The translations under genes and the position numbers were made by a program. Of a stretch of DNA of 64,000 nucleotides, positions 39,666 to 49,700 are shown piece after piece. The DNA is from Actinoallomurus sp963736325. GTDB lineage: Bacteria; Actinomycetota; Actinomycetes; Streptosporangiales; Streptosporangiaceae. How positions within the stretch are numbered: the first letter of the stretch is position 1; each line of letters begins with the position of its first letter. The stretch is taken from NCBI GenBank assembly GCA_963736325.1, contig CAVTOG010000015.1:372001-436000 (forward strand), given 5' to 3'. The notes beneath the pieces were generated by a model, which saw only the letters and a program-made list of their open reading frames with translations, searched no databases and had not been told where the DNA came from.

Positions 39666-40745
39666 ATGTCCGACAAGCCGACGCTGGTGAAGTGCCTGGT
39701 CTGGGACCTGGACAACACCATGTGGAAGGGCACGCTGCTGGAGGACGGCGAAGTCACGCTGAACGACGGCATCAAAGAGCTGATCGTCGAACTCGACTCG
39801 CGCGGCATCCTGCACTCGGTCGCCAGCAAGAACGACCACGACCTGGCCTGGGGGCGCCTGGAGGAGCTCGGCATCGCCGAGTACTTCGTGCTGCCCCGCA
39901 TCAACTGGAATCCCAAGTCCGGTTCGGTGAAGCAGATCGCCGATGACCTCAAGTTCGCGCTCGGCACGATCGCGTTCATCGACGACCTGCCCACCGAGCG
40001 CGCCGAAGTGGCGTTCCACCACGCCGAGGTGCGCTGTTACGACGCCGCGGACGCGCTGTCCCTGGCCGACCGCCCGGAGTTCAGCCCGGAGGTCGTGACC
40101 GTCGACGCGCGCCGCCGCCGTGAGATGTACCAGGCGGGCTTCAAGCGCGACGCCGAGGCGGAGGCGTTCGCCGGGCCGAACGAGGACTTCCTGCGCACGC
40201 TGGACCTGGAGATGGTCATCAAGCGCGCCGACGAGGAGAGCCTGTCCCGCGTCGAGGAGCTGACGCTGCGCACCAGCCAGATGAACGCCACCGGTGTGCA
40301 CTACTCCGACGAGGCCCTGCGCGGCCTGCTGGCCGACCCGGGCCACGAGGTCCTGACGGTCACGCTGACCGACCGCTACGGGCCGCACGGCGCCGTCGGC
40401 GTGATGCTGCTGGAGTATCACCCCGAGATCTGGCACCTGAAGCTGCTCGCGACCTCGTGCCGGGTCGTGGCGTTCGGCGCCGGTTCGGTGATCCTCAACT
40501 GGCTGGTCGACAGCGCGGCGCGGGCCGGTGCGCACCTGGCCGCCGACTTCCGGCGTACGGACCGCAACCGGATGATGGAGGTCGCGTACCGGTTCGCCGG
40601 ATTCACCGATGACGCCTGCGCGTGCCTCACGGGGCTCGGGCCTTCCGGCAGCGACGACATCCAGCGCTTGCACCTGCTCGCCGACAGTCGCCCGGAGCCG
40701 ACCACGATGCGGCTCACCTCACCGGACCTGGCATCCGGTTTCTAA
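39666..40745 (+). CDS. FkbH-like HAD-superfamily glyceryltransferase/phosphatase
   Basis: A 359-residue FkbH family protein. In this family it takes 1,3-bisphosphoglycerate, removes phosphate and loads D-glyceryl onto the pathway ACP, the entry step to the extender. The HAD motif I is WDLDNTMW (Asp14, Asp16 and Thr18). FIDDLPTERAE supplies the later acidic motif. The C-terminal half has the GNAT-like region typical of the family (LTDRYGPHGAVGVMLLE). The ATG at 39666 is chosen because GGAAGGGG lies just upstream (39653-39660); a TTG at 39651 in the same frame lacks such a site. Members also serve glyceryl-tetronate pathways, but the adjacent dehydrogenases point to a malonyl-type extender. Confidence 0.93.
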   Translation: MSDKPTLVKCLVWDLDNTMWKGTLLEDGEVTLNDGIKELIVELDSRGILHSVASKNDHDLAWGRLEELGIAEYFVLPRINWNPKSGSVKQIADDLKFALGTIAFIDDLPTERAEVAFHHAEVRCYDAADALSLADRPEFSPEVVTVDARRRREMYQAGFKRDAEAEAFAGPNEDFLRTLDLEMVIKRADEESLSRVEELTLRTSQMNATGVHYSDEALRGLLADPGHEVLTVTLTDRYGPHGAVGVMLLEYHPEIWHLKLLATSCRVVAFGAGSVILNWLVDSAARAGAHLAADFRRTDRNRMMEVAYRFAGFTDDACACLTGLGPSGSDDIQRLHLLADSRPEPTTMRLTSPDLASGF

Positions 40746-40779
40746 CCGTCATATGTAATTTTCCGGTATGGAGCGGACA

Positions 40780-43700
40780 ATGAGCGGGTCAAAGCGGAAT
40801 TCCCCCACCGAGCCCCTGGCGATCGTCGGGATGAGCTGTCGTTACCCCGGCGGGATCGGTTCGCCCGAGGACCTGTGGCGCGTCGTCGCGGATGAGTGCG
40901 AGGTCCTCTCGCCGTTCCCCGACGACCGCGGCTGGGACCTGGACGCGCTCCACGGCACGGGCGGGGACACCCCCGGCACCGCCTACGTCGACCGCGGCGG
41001 CTTCCTGGAGGGCGTCGCCGACTTCGACCCGGCGTTCTTCGGGATCTCTCCGCGCGAGGCGCTGGCGATGGACCCGCAGCAGCGGCTGCTGCTGGAGACG
41101 GCGTGGGAGGCGCTGGAACGCGCCTCGCTCGACCCGGCCGCGCTGCGCGGCACGCGCACGGGCGTGTTCGTCGGCGCCGAGCCGCGCGACTACGGGCCCC
41201 CGCTGCACCGTGCGCCGGACGGGCTGGCTGGCTACCTCCTCACCGGAACCACCAGCAGTGTCATTTCCGGCCGCGTGGCCTACCTGCTCGGCCTCGAGGG
41301 GCCCGCGCTGACCGTCGACACCTCCGCGTCGAGTTCGCTGGTCGCCATCCACCTCGCCGCAGAGTCGCTGGCCCGCGGCGAATGCGCGCTGGCGATCGCC
41401 GGTGGCGTCTCGGCGATGGCCACGCCGGGGTCGTTCGTGGCGTTCAGCGCGCTGCGCGGGCTGGCCCCGGACGGCCGCTGCAAGCCCTTCTCCGCCGACG
41501 CCGACGGGACCGCGTGGTCCGAAGGCGTCGGACTGCTCGTCCTGGAACGGCTGTCGGACGCAGTGCGCAACGGACACCGCGTGCTGGCGCTGCTCCGCGG
41601 TTCCGCGATCAACTCCGACGGCGCCAGCGACACCCTGACCGCCCCGAACGATGCCGCGCAGCAGGCCGTCATCGGCCAGGCCCTGGCCGCCGCGGGCCTT
41701 GAGCGGACGGACGTCGACGTCGTCGAGGCGCACGGCACCGGGACCGCGCTCGGCGACGTGACCGAGGCCCGCGCGCTCCTGGCCGCCTACGGTCACGGCA
41801 GGCCGGCCGAACGGCCGCTGCTGGTCGGTTCGGTCAAGGGGAACATCGGCCACACGCTGGCCGCGGCGGGCGCCGCCGGAGTGATCAAGACGGTCATGGC
41901 GATGCGCCACGGACTGGCGCCCAAGTCCCTGAACATCAGCGAGCCGTCGCCGCATGTGGACTGGGCGGCGGGGGACGTACGGCTGCTGACGGAGGCGATG
42001 CCGTGGCCGGAGAACGACCGGCCGCTGCGCGCGGGCGTGTCGGCGTTCGGCATCAGCGGCACGAACGCGCACGTCATCCTCGAAGCGGCCCCGGCGCTCG
42101 CGGAGCCCGATGAGCAGCCGTCCGGCACTCCGGTCCTGTCGGGTTCCGGGGTGTCCGCGTGGTCGATCGCGGGACGTTCGGAAGCGGCGCTGGCGGATCA
42201 GGCCAGGCGGCTGGCCGAGCTCGCGCCGGCCGACGCGAAGGACGTGGCGTGGTCGCTGGCCACGACGCGCTCGGCTTTCCAGCACCGCGCGGTGGTCGTC
42301 GGTTCGGGCGACGACGAGCTGTCGGCCGGGCTGGCGGCGGTGGCCGACGGGCGGCCTTCCACGGGTGTGACCACGGGGTTCGCGGCTTCCGACGGCGCCG
42401 GCCGTACAGTGTTCGTGTTCCCGGGGCAGGGCTCCCAGTGGGTGGGCATGGGCCGGGAGCTGCTGGAGTCGTCGCCGGTGTTCGCCGCCCGGATGGACGA
42501 GTGCGCCGCGGCGCTGGCCCCGTACGTGGACTGGTCGCTCCGTGACGTGCTGGCCTCCGCGTCGGACCTGGAGTCCGCCGACGTGGTGCAGCCGGTGTTG
42601 TGGGCGGTGATGGTGTCCCTCGCCGCGGTGTGGCAGGCCGCCGGCGTGACCCCCGACGCGGTCGTCGGGCACAGCCAGGGCGAGATCGCCGCTGCGTGCG
42701 TGGCAGGGATCCTCTCGATCGAGGACGCGGCGCGTGTGGTGGCGCTGCGGAGCAAGGCGCTGACGGCGCTGGCGGGGGTCGGCGGCATGCTGTCCATCGC
42801 CGAGCCCGTCGAGCAGGTGCGCCGGCGGCTCGCCGACCACGGTGACCGCGTTTTCGTGGCGGCCGTGAACGGCCCGGCCGCGACCGTCGTCTCCGGGGAT
42901 CCGGAGTCTCTCGAACGGCTGGCGGAGGTGTGTGAGGCCGAGGACGTACGTGCCCGGATGATCCCGGTGGACTACGCCTCGCACAGCGCCCAGATCGACG
43001 CACTGGAAGAGGAGATCCGCGAGGTCCTGGCCGGGATCGCGCCGCAGACCGCGCAGATCCCGATGGTGTCGGCGATGACCGGAGAGTCGCTGGCCGGCCC
43101 GGAGCTGGACGCGGGCTACTGGTATGCCAGCCTGCGCTCCCCGGTGGAGTTCGACCGGGCCGTACGGGTCCTGGTCGCGGACGGCCATCGCGCGTTCGTC
43201 GAGGTGTCGCCGCACCCGGTGCTGACGGGCGCGATCACGGATACGCTCGCCGACGCCGGTGCGGCGGCCTCGCTGGTCACCGGCACGCTGCGCCGTGACG
43301 ACGGCGGCCCCGCGCGCCTGCTGGCCTCCCTGGCAGAGGCGCACGTCAACGGGGTCCGTATCGACTGGACGTCGGTCCTCGACCGCGCCGGGCGGATCGA
43401 CCTGCCCACCTACGCCTTCCAGCACCAGCGGTACTGGCTCACCGACACGACGGCGGCGACCGACACCGTCGTGATCGAGGAGCCCGTGCCCGACGCCTCG
43501 CCGCGCCTGCGCCTGGCGGGTCTGTCCGAAGCCGACCAGATCCGTGTCCTCCTGGACCTGGTCCGCACGCACGCGGCGGCGATCCTGGGCCACGAGTCGT
43601 CCACGGCCGTCGAGGACCGTCTGACGTTCAAGCAGCTCGGCTTCGACTCCGTCACCGCCGTGGACCTGCGCACCCGGCTGAACGCCGCGGTCGCGCTCAA

Positions 43701-46700
43701 CCTGCCGCCGGGCGTGGTCTACGACCACCCCACCCCGGAGTCGCTGGCGCGCTTCCTGCGGGCCGAGATCCTGGGAATCACCTCCGAAGAGGACGCCTTC
43801 CCGGTGGGCGTCGCCGGGCGCTCGGCCGACGACCCGATCGTGATCGTCGGAATGAGTTGCCGGCTGCCGGGTGACGTACGCAGCCCCGAGGACCTGTGGG
43901 ATCTGGTCTCCTCGGGCACGAGCGGGGTCGGGGACTACCCCGACGACCGCGCCTGGGGCCTCGACTCGCTGACGATGACCGACGTGGACGGGGCCGGCGA
44001 GACGCACGTACGGTCGGGCGGGTTCGTCTACGACGCGGACGAGTTCGACGCCGCGTTCTTCGGCATCAGCCCGCGTGAGGCGCTCACGATGGATCCGCAG
44101 CAGCGGTTGCTGCTGGAGGTGTCGTGGGAGGCCCTGGAGCGGGCCGGAATCGATCCGCTTTCGCTGCACGGCACTCGCACCGGTGTGTTCACGGGGACGT
44201 TCCAGTCCGACTACGCCGGCGTCCTGCCGGGCGTGGTCGAGGAGGACTCGGCGGACACCTACGGGCTGACCGGCACCGCGGCCAGCGTCGCGTCCGGCCG
44301 GGTGTCCTACACGCTCGGCCTGATGGGCCCCGCGGTGACCATGGACACCGCGTGCTCGGCGTCGCTGGTGGCGTTGCACATCGCATGCCGTTCGCTGTGG
44401 GAGGGGGAGTCGACGCTGGCCCTGGTCGGCGGCGTCACCGTGCACGCCACCGCCGGGTGGATGGGGTGGTTCGCCGCGCAGCGCGGCCTGGCCGCGGACG
44501 GAGTGTCGAAGGCCTACTCCGACGACGCCGACGGCGTCGGCATGGCCGAGGGCGTCGGCGTCCTCGTCGTGGAGAAGCTGTCGGACGCGCGCCGCAACGG
44601 GCACCCTGTGCTGGCCGTGGTGCGCGGCAGCGCGGTCAACCAGGACGGCGCGTCGAATGGTCTGACGGCGCCGTCCGGCCTGGCGCAGCAGCGGGTGATC
44701 CGGGCGGCGCTGGCCGACGCGGGTCTGTCGACGTCCGACGTCGACGTGGTCGAGGGGCACGGGACGGGGACCCGGCTCGGCGACCCGATCGAGGTCCAGG
44801 CGCTGATCGAGACGTACGGCCGGGACCGCGCACCCGACCGGCCGCTCCTGCTCGGTTCGGTGAAGTCGAACTTCGGGCACGCGATGGCGGCCGCGGGCGT
44901 GGTGGGTGTCGTCAAGCTCGTCGAGGCGATACGCCATGGAGTGGTGCCGCCGACGTTGAACGCGGGGTCTCCGACGACGTCGGTCGACTGGTCGGGCGGC
45001 GGGGTGGTCCTCGCCCAGGAGGCGACGCCGTGGCCGGTGACCGGCCGGGTGCGCCGGGCCGGTGTGTCCTCGTTCGGGATCAGCGGTACGAACGCCCACG
45101 TCCTCATCGAACAGGCCCCTGAGGCCGACGCGCCCGAGGTCTCCGGTGAGCGCGGCGAGATGCCGTCGATGGTGTGGCCGGTGTCGGGGCGCGGGGCCGA
45201 GGGTCTCGCGGGCCAGGCCGGCCGGCTGGCGGAGTTCGTGGAGGCGCGGCCGGAGCTGGGTGCGGCCGACGTCGGCTGGTCGCTGGCGTCGACGCGTGCC
45301 GGTCTCGAACAGCGCGCGGTCGTCGTGGGCTCCGGCCGTACCGAACTGCTGGAGGGCCTGGCCGCGCTGGCGGCAGGCGGTGAGGCCGCGAACGTGGTGT
45401 CGGGGCACTCCGCCGCCGGTGGTGACATCGGATTCGTGTTCAGCGGCCAGGGCGCGCAGCGGCTGGGGATGGGCCGGGAGCTGTACGCGGCGTACCCCGT
45501 GTTCGCCCGCGCGTTCGACGCCGTGTGCGCCGAGCTGGACGAGCACCTGGACCGGCCGTTGACGCAGATCCTGCACGGCGACGACGCCGAGCTGGTGAAC
45601 CAGACCGTCTGGGCGCAGTCGGGGCTGTTCGCCATCGAGGTGGCCCTCTGCGAACTGCTGGCCTCCTGGGGCGTGACGCCTCACGTCGTGGGCGGGCACT
45701 CGATCGGTGAACTGGCGGCGGCCTACGTCGCCGGTGTGTGGTCGCTGGCGGACGCTGCGCGCGTGGTGGCGGCACGAGGCCGGCTGATGCAGGCGCTGCC
45801 GTCGGGTGGCGCGATGGCGGCGGTCAACGCCGCCGAGTCGGTGGTGCGGGGTGTGCTGGCCGAGTGTGGTGACCTGCCGGTGGGGATCGCGGCGGTGAAC
45901 GCGGCCGACTCGGTGGTGGTCTCCGGTGCCGAGCAGGCGGTCGACCTGGTCGTGAAGGGCCTGACCGAACTCGGGGTGCGGACCAAGCGGCTGCGCGTCT
46001 CGCACGCCTTCCACTCCCCGCTGATGGAGCCGATGCTGGCCGAGTTCGAACGCGTGGTCTCCTCGGTCGAGTACCACGGGCCGAGGATCGCGCTGATCTC
46101 CGGCCTCACCGGATCCGTGGTCACCGACGAGGTGACGGATCCGGGGTACTGGGTGCGGCATGTTCGTGACGCGGTCCGCTTCGCCGACGCGGTGGAGGGA
46201 TTCCGCGCCGCCGGGGTGCGCACCTTCGTCGAGGTGGGGCCGGACGCCGCGCTCACTCCGATGGTGGCCCAGAACTCCGGCGAGGCGTGGCTGCCGCTGC
46301 TGCGCCGCGAGCGGCCCGAGGCCGGATCGCTGCTCAGCGCGGTCGCGGGCGTGTGGGTGCGCGGCGGTGAGGTGGACTGGCCGCTCCTGTACGACGGCAG
46401 CGGAGCCGAGCGTGTCGACCTGCCGACGTACGCCTTCCAGCGGCAGCGCTACTGGCAGGGGCACACCGGCTCCGGAGGCGGTGCCGACGCGGCCGGCCTG
46501 GGCCTGTCCGCGGCCGACCACCCGCTCCTCGGAGCCGCGGTGGAGATCGCCAACGGCGATGGTCTGCTGCTCACCGGGCGTCTGTCCCTCCGTTCGCACC
46601 CGTGGCTGGCCGATCACGTCGTGGCCGACACGGTCATCGTCCCCGGCACGGCGCTGGTGGAGATGGCGGTGCGTGCCGGCGACGAGGCCGGGTGCGCCCG

Positions 46701-49700
46701 GGTGGGGGAGCTGGTGATCGAGACCCCGCTGGTGCTCCCGGAGTCCGGCGGAGTGCGTGTCCAGGTGTCGGTGGGCACACCGGACGAGGACGGCGGCCGC
46801 GAGCTGGGCATCTACGGGTGCACCGACGACGATGACCAGACGTGGGTCCGGCACGCGTTCGGGACACTGGAGACGGAGGCGGTCCCGGCCGGCGACGCCG
46901 GGCTGACGCAGTGGCCGCCGGCCGGCGCGACTCCGCTCGACATCGAGGACTTCTATCCGACCCTGGCGCAGGTGGGCCTCGCGTACGGCCCGGTGTTCCG
47001 CGGGGTGCGCGCGATATGGCTGCGTGAGACGGACCTGTTCGCCGAGGTCGCCCTGCCGTCGGGAGTCGCTTCGGACGGTTTCGGGATGCACCCGGCGCTG
47101 CTGGACGCGGCGTTGCAGGTCATCGAGGCCGGAGAGGGCGACACGCGGCGCGCGCGGGTGCCGTTCGCGTGGGCGGACGTCGCCGTGCACGCGGTGGACG
47201 CCGTCTCGGCACGTGTACGGATCAGCCCGACCGCGAGCGGCGTCTCGGTGATGCTCGCCGACTCCACGGGCGGACTGATCGCGTCGGTGGGTTCGCTGTC
47301 GCTGCGGGAGCTGTCGGCCGGGGCGCTGGATCCGGGCGCCGCGCTGGCCAGGCAGGCCCTGTTCACGGTCGAGTGGCAGCCGGTCCCCGCGGACGCCGAT
47401 GAGGCGGACACATCCGGCTGGGCGGTGCTCGGGCCGGACGGGGATCTGGGCCTTACGGGGGTTCCGCACTACGAGGACCTGCCGGGCCTGGTCGCCGCCG
47501 TCGGCGCGGGCAGCGAGCTGCCGCACACTGTCGTCACCGTCGCCTCACCCAGCGACGCCGTGCTCGGCACGCTGGCGGCGGTACAGGGCTGGCTGGCCGA
47601 GGAGACGGTCGCCGCCGCCCGCCTGGTCGTCGTGACCGAGCGCGCCGTCGACGCGGGCCCGGACTCGCCGGTACGCCTGGAGTCGGCGGGTGCGTGGGGT
47701 CTGCTCCGGGTGGCGATCACGGAGAACCCGGGCCGGGTGCTGGCCGTCGACGTGGACGTCCTCGCCGACGCGGGCCTCTCGGTGGTGGCCGCCGCCGGGG
47801 TCGGCGAATCGGAGCTGGCGATCCGCGGCGGGCAGGTACGCGTTCCGCGCCTCGTGCGCGCGGGCGGCGGCCTCACACCGTCCGATGACGTGTCCGGCCA
47901 CGACTGGCGGCTGGGTTACGAAGGCCAGGGCACGCTCCAGAACCTGCGCCTCGTCCCGTCCGACGGCCGCCACGCGGAGCTGGCTCCCGGCCAGGTACGC
48001 GTGGGGCTGCGCGCGGCCGGCGTGAACTTCCGCGACGTGCTCACGGTGCTCGGCGTGTATCCGGGCCCGCCCGGACCGCTGGGCCTCGAAGGCGCGGGCG
48101 TGATCCTGGAGGTCGGGCCCGGCGTGTCGGGGTTCGAGGTCGGCGACAAGGTGATGGGCTGCTTCACCGCGGCGTTCGGATCCGTGGTCACCGCCGACCC
48201 GCGGACGCTGATCCCCATGCCGCCCGGCTGGACCTTCGCGCAGGCGGCCGGGGCACCGGTGGCCTTCGCCACGGCCTGGTACGCCCTGGTCGACCTGGCC
48301 GGGCTCGGCAAGGACGAGTCGGTGCTGGTGCACGCGGCGGCCGGCGGCGTCGGCATCGCCGCGGTGCAGCTGGCAAACCATCTGGGATCGCGGGTCTTCG
48401 GAACCGCGAGCCAGGCCAAGTGGCCCATCGTCCGCGGGCTGGGCGTGCCGCAGGAACGCATCGCGTCCTCGCGGAACCTGGACTTCGAGTTCGAGTTCGG
48501 CGCCGAGGCCTCCCGCCCGATGGACGTGGTGCTCAACTCCCTGGCCGGCGAGTTCGTGGACGCCTCGCTGCGCCTGACGACTCCAGGCGGCCGCTTCGTG
48601 GAGATGGGCAAGACCGACGTGCGCTCCGCCGAGGACGTACAGCGTGACCACGAGGTGTCCTACCAGGCCTTCGACCTCCTCGAGACGGGACCGGAGCGGA
48701 TCGGGGCGATCCTCACCGCGCTGAGCCCGCTGTTCACCGCCGGAGCGCTGAACCCCCTGCCGGTGACGTGCTGGGACGTCCGGCAGGCCGCCGAGGCGTT
48801 CCGTTACCTGAGCCAGGGCCGCAACATCGGCAAGGTCGTCCTGACCCTGCCCGTCGCGGATCCGGTCGACCCGGCCGGCACGGCGCTGGTCACCGGTGCG
48901 TCCGGCGCGCTGGGCGCCCTGGTCGCCGATCACCTCGCCGGAAACGGCGCGCGGGATCTGGTGCTGGCCTCGCGGCGCGGGGCGATGGCCGGGGGAGTGG
49001 CCGAACTGGCCGCCGACCTGGCGACGCGCGGCACCACCGTACGGGTGGTGGCCTGCGACGTCGCGGAGCGGGACCAGCTGTCCGGGGTCCTCGACGGCCT
49101 GGCCGGGGCTGGCGTGCGGCTCCGCAGTGTCGTGCACACCGCCGGCGTGCTGGACGACGCGGTCCTCACGGACGTGAGCACGGAGCGCGTGGAGGCGGTG
49201 CTGCGCCCGAAGGTCGACGGCGCGCGGAACCTCCACGAGTTGACCGCCGGGCTCGACCTGGACTCGTTCGCCGTGTTCTCCTCGGTCGCCGGCGTCTGGG
49301 GCGCCGCCGGGCAGGGCGCGTACGCGGCCGCGAACACGTTCCTCGACGCGCTGGCCGCGCAGCGGCGCCGGGAGGGCCTGCCCGCGGTGTCGATCGCGTG
49401 GGGCCCCTGGCGCCTGGAGAACACGTCGGGCATGACCGGCGCTCTCGGTCGCGGCGACTGGGAGCGGATGGCCCGGCAGGGCCTGCGTCCGCTGTCCGGC
49501 GCCGACGGCCTCGCGCTGCTCGACCGGAGCGCGGACCTCGGAACGGCTCTGGTCGTCGCGGCACGGCTGGACCTGACCCGGATGGCCTCCAGCGGCGACG
49601 GCCCGTCGCCGTTGCTGTCCCGGCTCGCCCGCCGCACCGGCGGGCGGCGCACCGCCGGGGCCGCGAACACCCAGCAGGACCTGGCGACCCGCCTGGCCAC

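Noticed and set aside
40768..40782. Start of the loading PKS at the first ATG (40768)
   Set aside because: No RBS precedes it, while GGAG at 40770-40773 is well placed for the ATG at 40780. The difference is four residues.
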